From the NCBI GenBank assembly GCA_010015655.1, contig ML976681.1, positions 1-18,982 of the forward strand: a DNA stretch of 18,982 nucleotides, given 5' to 3'. The position numbers were made by a program, and so were the translations under genes. Positions within the stretch are counted from its first letter, which is position 1; each line of letters starts with the position of its first letter. The notes beneath the pieces are model-generated. The model ran no database searches and was not told the origin of the DNA. It saw only the letters and a list, made by a program, of their open reading frames with translations. Shown one piece after another: positions 1-8,640 of this stretch. The DNA is from Bimuria novae-zelandiae CBS 107.79 (taxonomy: Eukaryota > Ascomycota > Dothideomycetes > Pleosporales > Didymosphaeriaceae).

Positions 1-190
1 GCGGCTTGGGAAGGCTGCGGAGATCGGCCACGGGCTCCGTCTTAGTGATCAAGTATTTGTTGTTGCCCCAGAGCATGGACGTATCGTCGACATGTGGTCT
101 GGGTCCATCATAGTAGGTAAAGATGCCATCAACAAGCTTAGGCTTGTGTTGCACTGCCTCGTGTGCTGCAGTGATGGTTTCAGTCGCCAT
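1..190 (-). CDS. 5' end of an unidentified gene (partial)
   Basis: An open frame starts at the ATG complementary to 188-190 and runs without a stop off the left edge, giving 63 codons. The product begins MATETITAAHEAVQ and contains the stretch FTYYDGPRPHVDD. There is no signal peptide or membrane segment. I do not recognise the family with confidence. The spacing of an early F-x-Y-Y stretch and a later ADLR segment faintly recalls the N-termini of fungal AsaB/GA4-desaturase-like hydroxylases, but that is a guess. It lies on the same strand as the P450, 236 bp downstream of the P450 stop, so both could belong to one metabolic cluster. The ORF is real-looking because codon use is ordinary and the start is followed by a continuous frame. 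Confidence 0.55.
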   Translation of the reverse strand, partial: MATETITAAHEAVQHKPKLVDGIFTYYDGPRPHVDDTSMLWGNNKYLITKTEPVADLRSLPKP

Positions 191-426
191 GTTGTTATCT
201 AAAGAAAAGCGTACGGACAGGGGAAGGGGGATAGAATGAAGCACACAGATAGTAAGTAGGTTTACGGGAGCAGAAGGACTAACAAAGTTTGTACCGGCAC
301 GGTCTTATCGTCAAGTTGCTCAAGTTCAGGCGGGGTAATGGAACAGCGCTAGGATATTTTGGTGTCGCATTTGATATGAAGCTTACTAATGGTAGACAGG
401 CATGAGTGAAACTCTCTTCTCCGCCG
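191..426 (-). promoter_or_regulatory. Intergenic region: P450 3' flank and promoter of the leftmost gene
   Basis: This 236-bp tail-to-head spacer must contain the P450 polyadenylation region and the promoter of the gene at 1-190. I see no convincing TATA box, repeat or palindrome in it. Confidence 0.4.
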
Positions 427-2250
427 TTATAGACCAAGTTTAGTTAGTCGCACATAGCACTGCTTGGGCTTACTCGTAACGCCCGCAATTGAGCTGTAGC
501 TAGACAATTCTGGCGGACAAGCGGATAGATGAAAGTTCCAAACAATCAGTACTAGGTAGAGGCGCAGTTCCACGTACGCGAGTCTCCTTCCCCAACAGGC
601 TCTGGGTCCAAGACCAAACGCAAGGGTTGGGCCAGCTGTGCTGTCAAAGACGTGCTGGTCCATGGTTTGTCCGTGAGGGTCTTGCGAGGGGACTAGCCAT
701 CGATCTGGACAGAAGGCCTGGGGATCATGGTCAGACCATGAGCGACCATGGCCTGCGCCCTTGGCGCTGGAGACGTAGGTCGCACTGCGAAGGTGGTCGT
801 CAACGCGCATGGGCGGGCTGCGGATGCTTGGGCCCTGAGTCAGGAGCAGCACGGTGGTGCCTTTGGGGATGGCGTGACCGAGAATCTGCGTATCGACCAT
901 GGCCTCGCGATCCAGGCCCGGCGTGGTTCCACCGCAGCGTAGGATTTCCTCGATGACTGCATCGAGGTACGGCGCGCGGAGTGCCAGAATTTCGACGGCC
1001 GAGGGACAGCGACGCTGCGTCTTTGCCGGCAGACAGGCGGAGTGCAGAGCATCGCGCAGACGGTCCTGTACGGGGGCATGGTCGGCGAGATACTTGACCC
1101 CCCAGGCGACGGTGGTGCTCGTGGTATCGTGGCCGCCTACAATAAAGCCGAACAGCTGCATGCATGGTCAGCAAGCGACATGGCAGATTCCCCAGACTCT
1201 GCACCGTGTGCAACTTACCTCACCGCGCATGGCCGATGAGAAGAAGTCGGGCCGCCGCCCGGCGTTGTCGGCCATTTTCTGCTCGCGGAGCACCATGTGA
1301 TCGACGGCACTAGCGACTCTTAGGCGGCGGCTGTGCCCGGAGGCTTGATTAACCAGGTCCGCTGCATCCCGAAGAGCTTTGACCACGTACGCATCCCGAA
1401 CCCGCCGCGCCCGCCGTAGCGTGGGGGTAAGGGAGAGCAGCCCCCATGTCAGTTTCATCGACAGTGACCCTTGCACCTTCTCGACCGCCGCGATGAGCCC
1501 CAGCGTTGCCGCCACTACTTCGTCAGACTCGCCTTCGGGGAACGCAACCGGAGAGTTCTCCACGTCATGCCTATGCTCCCCACTAGTGCCGGTGAGCTCA
1601 CCCATGGCGTCTATCGTGGGCTGCAGCGCGCTGTGTGGCCAGCTTGGCCCAAACGCGAAGCCGAAGACGGCGTCCAGGGCTGCCTTGAATATATCGTCAC
1701 TGGCATCAAAGGACCGCCCGGCCGCAACACGGGCCTTAGTCTCCCACAGCCGCACTAGTTGATAGGCCTGCGTGTAGATGTTTGGCGCCGCCACGTCTCT
1801 CAAAAAGCTGGGAGACATCAGGTCCTGCAGCAGCCGACGGTGGCCTCGGAAGGTGTCGTCGGTGCGCAGCATGATATGTGCGTCTGGGAGCGCCCCCTGC
1901 AGCAAGTCGCTGAGGAGCTTGGACCGGTCGAACTCGCGGGGGCAGCGCCGCATCAGGATATCGCGTGCTTCTTCGTAATCTCCCACTATCACGACAGGCG
2001 GCTTGAGCGGTAGGAAGATTTGCATCATGGGCGAGTCCAGCTGCTGGAGCTGACGCTCCACCCACTGCATCCAAGTGTGCTCCGTCCCGGCCAGCTCTCT
2101 CATCATGGCCAACCCATCCCCCAATATGCTTTGCGCCGAATCTTGACGATAGGGGATTCCTGGAATCGGTCTCGGGAGCATCCATAGTCGAGTCAGGTAG
2201 AGCACAAATACCAGGCCCACGATAGCAAAACCAAAAGCCTGAGGATCCAT
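427..2250 (-). CDS. Cytochrome P450 monooxygenase, membrane-anchored (one intron)
   Basis: Exon 1 is 2250-1219 (344 codons) and exon 2 is 1155-427. They are joined across a 63-bp phase-0 intron (1218-1156) with donor GTAAGT, branch point CTGAC and acceptor CAG. The product is 586 residues, somewhat long for the family. Residues about 6-22 form a hydrophobic anchor followed by the proline hinge PRPIPGIP, as in microsomal class II P450s. Motifs: I-helix GGHDTT (351-356), K-helix EILR (414-417), PDRW (494-497) and the heme-binding loop FGLGPRACWG (524-533), with Cys531 as the expected axial thiolate. The loop has ACWG where GCFG is usual. All hallmark residues are present, so the enzyme should be functional, using O2 and electrons from NADPH-P450 reductase at the ER. 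The substrate cannot be inferred. It diverges from the fucosidase at 2680. Confidence 0.93.
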
Positions 2251-2263
2251 TTTATTGCTGACA

Positions 2264-2355
2264 ATTCGTTTGGTGGTTGATTAATTCCGTTGCAGAGACT
2301 TGATACAAATCAATAGATAATTCTTTTGGTGGATCATTAGCTGCGTCGCAGAGAC
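2264..2355. repeat. 36-bp imperfect direct repeat upstream of the P450
   Basis: The copies are 2264-2299 and 2320-2355, both starting ATTC and ending GCAGAGAC, with 29 of 36 positions identical and no gaps. They begin 56 bp apart and lie between -14 and -105 of the P450 start codon. They could be duplicated control sites or an old duplication of the 5' leader. Confidence 0.75.
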
Positions 2356-2481
2356 GGGCTTTTAACACTGACACAGCTTACCCACTAGGCCTAGTGCACT
2401 TGACCGACACCCTAGTGACAAGCAGGCAAAGGTCCCCGACGAAGACGTCGCAACACATGACATCTCGGCGCTTCTCCAGCT

Positions 2482-2503
2482 CACCTTGACCCACGTCAAG
2501 GTG
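2482..2503. promoter_or_regulatory. Perfect inverted repeat CACCTTGAC-N4-GTCAAGGTG
   Basis: Two 9-bp arms (2482-2490 and 2495-2503) are exact reverse complements around the 4-bp spacer CCAC. A spaced palindrome like this in an intergenic region is the usual shape of a dimeric transcription-factor site. It sits about 180 bp upstream of the fucosidase ATG and 230 bp upstream of the P450 ATG. Binding is inferred, not shown. Confidence 0.45.
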
Positions 2504-2679
2504 GCGGTATGAAAAGACAAGGGGTGGGCCTGACATGTTCGCGGCATCCGACTTCCAAACATGATCAATGAATCAAGTGATTAAGAAAGATCGTTTTATG
2601 CATACCGATACGAAAGGAAAAAACAGCACGTAGCGCCACTTCCCCCGCACACCTCTAATTGCTGTTCGATTGCGGCGAC

Positions 2680-5278
2680 ATGGCATTCGCTGCCATAGCA
2701 TCGTCGTGTCCAAATCTCCGCAGCTTGCGTAGCAAGTTGTATCTGCTCTTGCTGTGGTGCGCGGTGCATTCAGTGCTGTTAACTTCGGCCTGCAGCTTGG
2801 AACTTTTGTCTGAGGACTTCCAGCTGGTAATCGACCCGAAGAAAAACCCTGGAGCAACCGGCGGTGCCCCTTCTCATCCGGTTGACATATCACGCCTGCG
2901 TAACAATAGAGCTTTCGCCCTTTGGCCTCGCGATGCAGACTTCGACGGCAATGGCGCTGGCTATCCAGCCCGGCATCTTCCACCAGAGAAGCTGTCATAC
3001 GGAGGCTTGGATTTCGTCTTTCCCCAATATGATCCCGGTGGTGGATATGACAATGTTCTTGCTCAAGGACAAGTCCTCGACATATATCGAGGAAGCTACC
3101 TCGCCATCCATATGCTCCTCGCCGCGGAAAATGCCGTGGCAACTGGCACTGTCACCGCAAACTACGCAGACGGCTCAACCGCGACTTCTAGCGTGATTGC
3201 ATTTCCATGGTGGTCCTGGTCCTCGGTCTGGTCGCCGTGGCATTATGCGGGCGATCTCGTGTTCCCATTCCATTTCACAAACACGACCATCGACTTCAAC
3301 CAATCAGCCATCTATCGCACCGTCAGTTGGCTCGATAGCACAAAAGAACTGGCTCAACTACAATTGCCCAACATCACTTCTGGAGCGGCGAATGGCCCGG
3401 GCGGTGTCACGCAAAACACGAGGCTTCACATATTTGCCGTGTCCTTGATCCCTGCGAATATATCAACAGACATCTTGCTCCAGGTGCAGCTGGCCAGGAG
3501 TACGAACGCTTGGTTTGAAGGGACGGACATTCAGATATTCGAGGCAATCATTCTTAACGTTGGCGCGGAATGGGTTCTCTCTGAGCACGATGTGCTAGTG
3601 ACAATCGAAGACGAAACTGCTAGCATCAGAACTGTCCGTCCAGCACATGTTAAGCGACTTCGCCCAGGCGATGAAGCAAGAGTACGCATCGGGGTGACCA
3701 GTACGGGGGCGAAAGCAGCTCAAACGGCAACGCTGACCATCTCCGGTACAAACATGCCTAGCACGTACTATGCCTTCGACGCCCAATTCGGCATATTGGA
3801 CTACGAACCCACGGACGCCAGCATCTACTCGCACGAACCGCCGCCGTGGTTCAACGACGGCAAATATGGCGTATTCATTCACTGGGGTCCGTATTCCGTT
3901 CCCGCGTGGGGTAACGCGGGTAACAATGAATCCTTTGCCGAGTGGTATTGGTGGTGGATGAACTCTGGACCCAATAGCACACGAGAGCGAACGTACGAAT
4001 ATCACCTTGAAACATACGGCCCAAATGTGGCCTTTGACGACTTTATTGCAAACTTCACTGCCTCGGCGTACGACCCCAAGGCATGGGTTGACTTGTTTGC
4101 TGATGCAGGGGCGAATTATTTTGTCCTAAGTGCTAAGCAACATGATGGATATGCACTTTTCGACCTGCCTGCCAACATTAGTCTTAGGACTAGTGTTGCA
4201 CAGGTTCCTCACCGCAACCTTGTCCAGGAATTGTATGATGCTGCGAGTACATATCAGCCGCATTTGCATAAAGGCGCATACTATAGCCTGCCGGAATGGT
4301 TTCATCCTGACTATCACGGCTTTGGAGAATGGCCCGGCGGTAATGCCACCAATCCGTACACGAACCAGACAGAGCCATACCTTGGATATGTGCCTCTCAC
4401 AGACTATATAGCAGAGAAGGTAAGCGTTCATGCTGTGTGTGCTTTCTGGTGCTAACTCGTCGTACAGGTGTTGCCCGAAATGCGGATATTAGCCGAAATG
4501 AGCACCGACCTCGTTTGGTGTGACATTGGCGGATCCAATCTCACAACCCAATTCGCAGCCGAGTACTTCAACAATGCGAGGAAGCAAGGCCGGCAGGTCT
4601 CCGTCAACAACCGATGCGGCATCGAGGGCGATTTCGACACAGCCACCTACGCGACTCTGCAGCGTAACCGCAAATGGGAGCGGACGGCAAGTCTGGACCC
4701 GTTCAGCTATGGCTATAATCGCGCAACACCTGACGACGCTTACATGATGCCAAAAGCCATTGTGACGAGGTTGATTGAAGCCGTGTCGATGAACGGCAAT
4801 TTCCTCCTCAACGTGGGGCCGACAGCAGAAGGTATGTGTGAACACCACCAATAATTCCGCTCTGTCCGTTGGGAAACAGGGCAAGAAAGACGTATCACTC
4901 ACTAGTCCCACAGGTATCATCCCTGCCATCCAACAACACAACCTCCGCGTCGCAGGCTCATGGATTAAATCTCACGCCGAAGCCATCTTTAACACGACCT
5001 TCTGGTCCATAGCCTCGTCTGATGACTCCAATCCCAGCATCCGTTTTACACAGACGCTCGACGCTTTCTACATCTTCGCTATGACTAAACCGAATGCTAC
5101 GCTCAGTGTCCACGCGCCCGTGCCGTATAGACAGGGCGATGCTGTTACTGTGGTAGGCGGCAAGCAAGCTGGTGTCGTTGTGCCTAGTAGCTTGGTAAAT
5201 GGGGTGCTGAGGCTGGATATTGGAGATGGGGTACGGGAGGGGGATGAGTTTGTCTGGGTGTTTAAGATTGCCTTTTAG
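2680..5278 (+). CDS. Secreted alpha-L-fucosidase, glycoside hydrolase family 29 (three exons)
   Basis: Exons are 2680-4419, 4468-4831 and 4914-5278. Introns are 4420-4467 (48 bp, GTAAGC...CTAAC...CAG, phase 0) and 4832-4913 (82 bp, GTATGT...CAG, phase 1). The first in-frame ATG is at 2680; the frame upstream offers only TTG. The product is 822 residues. Residues 20-38 form a signal-peptide core ending in TSACS, and about a dozen N-glycosylation sequons fit secretion. Residues about 40-385 are an N-terminal extension before the catalytic barrel, which starts near WFNDGKYGVFIHWG (390-403). AKQHDG (His488), YSLPEWF (535-541), LVWCDIGG with Asp599 at the position of the GH29 nucleophile, and NFLLNVGPTAEG follow. 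A beta-rich C-terminal domain ends the protein. The enzyme should release L-fucose outside the cell. A transposon starts 4 bp after the stop codon. Confidence 0.93.
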
Positions 5279-5282
5279 GATA

Positions 5283-5619
5283 CTCGCCCCACACGCCAAC
5301 CGGAGGTTGGCCCTGCGCAGCCCAACGTAACTTCGTAGCCTAACGTAACTTTTCGTCGCGGATTTTTCTATTTTCTTAATAAACAACCTATAACCATGCC
5401 TAAATATTATAGCAAGAGCTATGAAATTGAGCAGCGTATCTCTAATTGTCTCTCTAGTTTTTCTAGCTTAGAAATACCTAATTTTGCAGCTGCAGCACGC
5501 GAATGGAGCGTGCCTGTTTCGCGACTTCGAGCGCGCGCTGGAGGCCGGATCAGCCGCTATGACCGCAGCGGCACGAATCTACGACTCTCAGAGACCCAGG
5601 ATGAAGCGCTAAAGTCATA
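5283..5619 (+). mobile_element. Truncated Fot1/pogo-like transposon stub, not RIP-mutated
   Basis: TA at 5281-5282 is followed by a terminal repeat (5283 to about 5355) clearly related to the ends of the element at 8526-10415, including a GCCAACC-GGA-GGTTGGC hairpin and two copies of AACGTAACTT. An ATG at 5396 opens a transposase N-terminus (MPKYYSKSYEIEQRI...) with a helix-turn-helix stretch VPVSRLRARAGG, closely similar to the degraded protein at 8641. Homology stops at a TA (5618-5619), where unrelated sequence begins. The stub is 337 bp and has no RIP-type stops, unlike its full-length relative. The remainder of the element is not in the window, so the stub arose by a second insertion followed by loss, or by deletion. 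Confidence 0.8.
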
Positions 5620-5846
5620 CTCGGCCCCTAGCGGTCGATATCGATTTTTCTCCGAAAAAGGCCGTGCGCAGCACGGCCCTACAAGCTCAATGGGCCACAC
5701 ATGCTCAATGGGCCAGCTGCACTTTGATACCCACCACCACATCAAAACACGCCCTATTTACATCAAATAAAATGCCAAAGATCACGAAGAGCATGTCCAC
5801 TTACCGATCCGAATGTGAAATTATCGAAAAACACGTTGTGGTGTTA
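5620..5846. other. Unidentified sequence, possible left end of another TA-inserting element
   Basis: This 227-bp segment sits between the stub and the next element. It starts directly at a TA inside the stub's coding sequence, as expected of a further Tc1/pogo insertion. It holds an 8-bp perfect hairpin (5660-5678), a 13-bp direct repeat GCTCAATGGGCCA (5685 and 5703) and an ATG at 5772 opening a short frame (MPKITKSMSTYRSECEI) that is cut by the element at 5847. No matching right end was found, so the identity is open. Confidence 0.3.
5660..5678. repeat. Perfect hairpin GGCCGTGC-GCA-GCACGGCC
   Basis: Two 8-bp GC-rich arms are separated by 3 bases. It resembles the hairpins in the terminal repeats of the neighbouring Fot1-like elements but differs in sequence. 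Confidence 0.6.
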
Positions 5847-5945
5847 ACGTGTCTGTGCGCGTGCCGAGCCACTTCGCGTAACGAGCCACCCAACACCTAA
5901 AGACTGAATGACTCACTAACTTTGACGCGTCGTAACTCCACCAAT

Positions 5946-7805
5946 ATGGGGGCAATTGAAGATGCGATTGAAGCTATTCAATCTTTAGCTCCAGGAGAAA
6001 AATTTTCATATAGAAAAATAGCGGCTACCTATAGTGTAGATCGGACTACGTTGTCCCGAAGACACAAGCGCGTTCAGGCCCCAAATGAAGCCAAGAATAT
6101 CAACCAGCAGAAACTTACACCACAACAAGAGTAGGAGCTTGTACGATATATCGAAGGACTCATAAAGAGACATACACCTCCTACTAGAGAGATGATACAG
6201 AATTTTGCCTTTACGATAGCAAAGGAGCCAGTTAGCGAAAGCTGGGTTACGCGCTTTATCAACCGACACAGTATTTATCTTATCTTATAATAGGCAGTTG
6301 GCATGGACAGTAATCGCCACAAAGCTAATTTAGTGGATAAATATCGCCTCTTTTTCAACCTTCTGCACAGCAAGATAGATTAATATTATATAGATCCACG
6401 TTATATTTATAATATGGATGAGAAAGGCTGCCTGATCGGTATCGTTGGTAGATCAAAGAGGATATTCAGCAGACGAATGTGGGAGAAGAAGGAAGTTAGG
6501 GCATTACTCCAAGATGGCAATCGCGCATGGATCACGCTCCTGGCATGTATCTGCGCTGATAGATCAGCTCTGCCGCCAAGCCTCATCTATGAGGCTGTCA
6601 ACAAGGGCATCCAATCAAGCTGGGTAGAGGATATTAAGGCAGGATATCATGAAGTCTTTATCACCTTATCACCCTCTGGCTGGACGAACAATGATATCGG
6701 GCTTGCTTGGCTTGAGCAGGTGTTTGATCGCTATATAAAAGAGAAGACTTGACGATTATATTAACTTTTAATTATAGACGGCCACAGATCTTATGTTACT
6801 ATAGACTTTATTAACTACTATAATTAGAATAAGATCCTACTTGCTATTCTACCTCCTTATTTAACTTATACGCTTTAGCCACTTAACGTTACGATGTTTA
6901 AGCCTCTATTAATAGCCTACTTAGCAGAGCTATTAAGATACCTTTATAGAAGCCAGGGCCTAGCTTTTATTACTAAAGACGACTTCTTCCCCCTATTCTA
7001 GAATGCGTGGAAGGCCTCCTTTAAGGAATTAACTATCCTTAGCTCTTTTAGAGCTACAGGCATATCGCCACCTAATCCTAATCCTATCCTTAATAGGTTC
7101 ACCCAGGATTAAGAATCAGGCGATAACTCCTCATCAGGGCTCAGCGATCATGATTGGAGAAAGATGGATAGGCTTATACGATTAGTAGTAAAGGATTAGG
7201 GTAGTTAAGATATAAAGAAGATTCGTTAATCGCTCCACTACCTATCTGTCTAAAATAAGCTACTTAAACATGAGATGGATAGGATTAAGCAGGCACTATC
7301 TACTAAGGAAAAGCGTAGAAAGAAGGGCAAGACTCTAGATCTCTAATAGCGCTAGGAGTATTATAGTAGGGCTATCTTATAGTTACTAAGGAAGGTGAGG
7401 GAGGCACGTGTTTATTAATCTATTAAGGAGTAGGAGGATAAGCAGTAGTAGCTTTAAAAAGTAAAAATAGTAGAGCTAAAGAAGGTAGCTAAGCTATATA
7501 AGGAGAAAATGTAGCAGGAAAAGCGTAATACGCGAGAGGCAGCTAAGAAGGCAAAGGAGAAGAAGAGAGCTAAAAAGGTAGCTTAGCGCGCTGCCTAAAA
7601 GTCTACTCGCGATGCAGAAAAAGCTCTATAACTATCCTAAAAGGGTAAGAGAAAGGCCTCTCAGCCATCTCTATAGAGTAGAAAGCGTCAAAAACGTGTT
7701 ATTAGTGCTGTAGATGTTGGGGAGGTCTCAGAGGGCGCATCTACTGCCCCAACCAAATCTACACGCAGCGGTCGCGACATCAAGCTTCTAGATAGATTTA
7801 AATAG
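5946..7805 (+). pseudogene. Pogo-family DDE transposase, inactivated by RIP-type stops
   Basis: One reading frame of 620 codons runs from ATG 5946 to TAG 7803-7805. It is interrupted by more than 25 TAG/TAA/TGA codons but I found no frameshift, the pattern RIP leaves (CAA/CAG to TAA/TAG, CGA to TGA, TGG to TAG). The order is: helix-turn-helix (KIAATYSVDRTTLSRR), CENP-B-like DNA-binding region, DDE core with first Asp in NMDEKG (6417-6419), second Asp in IIDGH (6777-6779), and the third position in PLNVTMFKPL changed from the usual Asp to Asn (6885-6887). A long lysine/arginine-rich tail follows, ending GRDIKLLDRFK. The 5' half keeps longer open stretches, such as 6414-6752. It cannot encode an active enzyme. 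Confidence 0.88.
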
Positions 7806-7882
7806 TGTAAATAAATCGCAGCTATCAACTTACTACTCTACAAGAAAATCTCGTGATAATATTAATCGTGGGTGGCTCTATA

Positions 7883-7943
7883 TATCGCGGAGCAAAAGGC
7901 TAACCTTCTGCTCCTCATGAGTAGAATATCATTTAAGGTTACA
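7883..7943 (-). repeat. 3' LTR of the miniature element
   Basis: Identical over 61 bp to 8229-8289. It contains an 11-bp stem (7889-7899 with 7904-7914, loop CTAA) that in the element-sense RNA pairs fully, with one G-U. Confidence 0.85.
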
Positions 7944-7952
7944 CACCCCCCC
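7944..7952 (-). other. Polypurine tract of the miniature LTR element
   Basis: On the minus strand it reads GGGGGGGTG directly before the 3' LTR, the position of a plus-strand primer. Confidence 0.7.
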
Positions 7953-8217
7953 AGATCGCAGTGATAGGAACGGAGAGCTGTAAGCTTTTCAAGGTTTGGT
8001 ATACATGTCGCCCGTAGTCCAGCATGCCCTATATATTCTGCTCCAGTCTCTCTCGCTCACTCTCATATCTGTGGCCCTATAGCATCTGGCTCTTAGCTCT
8101 CTCGCTGTCTTGCGCAGTGCTCTTGGCTATTTCTGTGGTGTGCACCTGCTCGCTTGTGGTACCCCACCTAAGTGCTAATCCGCCACTTGAGTGCTTGCGC
8201 AGGGTCTTAGCGATTCC

Positions 8218-8228
8218 GGGCTCATAAC
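8218..8228 (-). other. Primer-binding site, half initiator tRNA-Met
   Basis: The minus strand reads GTTATGAGCCC immediately after the 5' LTR with no gap. Its complement GGGCTCATAAC is the anticodon-arm sequence of fungal initiator tRNA-Met. Internal-tRNA priming of this type is known from copia-class elements. Confidence 0.75.
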
Positions 8229-8289
8229 TATCGCGGAGCAAAAGGCTAACCTTCTGCTCCTCATGAGTAGAATATCATTTAAGGTTACA
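8229..8289 (-). repeat. 5' LTR of the miniature element
   Basis: Identical over 61 bp to 7883-7943. The absence of any mismatch points to recent insertion or to escape from RIP. Confidence 0.85.
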
Positions 8290-8369
8290 CTATAGCCTTA
8301 TTTCTAATAGAGCGTTTATGGTGTTGCGCGGGCATTACGCGAATCCGGGCATTACGCGCACGGACACGG

Positions 8370-8415
8370 TAATACTTATTTAAAAAACCTAAAAATTTAA
8401 TAAAAGAATAATATA
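8370..8415. other. 46-bp AT-rich spacer between two transposons
   Basis: Almost pure A/T target sequence that carries the TA duplications of both neighbours. No other content. Confidence 0.5.
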
Positions 8416-8525
8416 ACGTACTCGGCAAGCGAGTGTCACGAAACGTCGCCCTATACCACGGCGCCGTGCAACCTCTCTCAGCAAAAGGTACGAATAACAG
8501 CAATGTTGTTATAAGGTATAGGATA

Positions 8526-8600
8526 CCCTCGCCACTCGCCAACCCTGCGGGTTGGCGCTGCATAGCTCAACGTAACTTCGCGGCTTAACGTAACTTTATA
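8526..8600. repeat. Left terminal inverted repeat of the Fot1-like element
   Basis: Pairs with 10341-10415. Contains hairpin 8537-8557 and the subterminal motif AACGTAACTT twice. Confidence 0.85.
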
Positions 8601-8640
8601 ACGCGCTTTTTACTCTATCCTTACTTTATAACTTACAAAA

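Larger units (their letters stand above)
2251..2679. promoter_or_regulatory. Divergent promoter region between P450 and fucosidase
   Basis: This is 429 bp between two divergent start codons, long enough for two fungal promoters. It contains a 36-bp imperfect direct repeat close to the P450 start and a perfect 9-bp inverted repeat nearer the middle. I see no strong TATA box on either side. The short open frame at 2362-2568 (minus) has no recognisable content and I treat it as chance. Confidence 0.6.
7883..8289 (-). mobile_element. Miniature LTR retrotransposon (TRIM/SMART-like), complete, 407 bp
   Basis: Two identical 61-bp direct repeats (7883-7943 and 8229-8289) flank 285 bp of non-coding sequence. 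The outside is bounded by a perfect 5-bp target duplication, CTATA at 7878-7882 and 8290-8294. Read on the minus strand, each LTR starts TGTAACC and ends GCGATA. The next bases inside the left LTR are GTTATGAGCCC, complementary to the anticodon arm of initiator tRNA-Met, the half-tRNA primer site used by copia-type elements. The last bases before the other LTR are a GGGGGGGTG purine tract. All cis parts of an LTR retrotransposon are therefore present and no protein is encoded, so it must have been moved by enzymes in trans. It lies in the 3' non-coding part of the pogo element. Confidence 0.88.
5847..8369 (+). mobile_element. Pogo-type DNA transposon, RIP-degraded, with nested LTR element
   Basis: It is bounded by TA at 5845-5846 and 8370-8371. 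The terminal inverted repeats are about 47 bp: left 5847-5894 starting ACGTGTCTGTGCGCG, right 8323-8369 reading CCGTGTCCGTGCGCG on the other strand. Each TIR contains an internal duplication of a CGCGTAA-type motif. Removing the nested LTR element and its duplicated target leaves about 2.11 kb, a normal length for a fungal pogo element. Between the TIRs lies one transposase frame (5946-7805) full of stops. The base composition becomes strongly AT-rich after about 6750. Confidence 0.85.

Noticed and set aside
627..956. Plus-strand open frames opposite P450 exon 2
   Set aside because: Shadows of the GC-rich P450 coding strand. The minus strand has all P450 motifs.
2362..2568. Minus-strand open frame of 68 codons between the P450 and the fucosidase
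   Set aside because: No recognisable motif, composition like the surrounding intergenic DNA, and it overlaps the spaced palindrome. Chance frame.
2573..3142. Minus-strand open frame of 189 codons opposite the fucosidase start
   Set aside because: Antisense shadow of exon 1. The plus strand carries clear signal peptide and GH29 sequence.
8024..8227. Plus-strand frame of 67 codons with hydrophobic content
   Set aside because: Lies wholly inside the internal region of the miniature LTR element and is antisense to it. No independent support.
7883..8289. The 62-bp direct repeats considered as a simple segmental duplication or SINE
   Set aside because: The primer site, purine tract and 5-bp target duplication fit an LTR element, and there is no pol III box or A-tail.
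8285..8563. Minus-strand frame of 92 codons
   Set aside because: Crosses three transposon boundaries (8369, 8416 and 8526), so it cannot be one gene.
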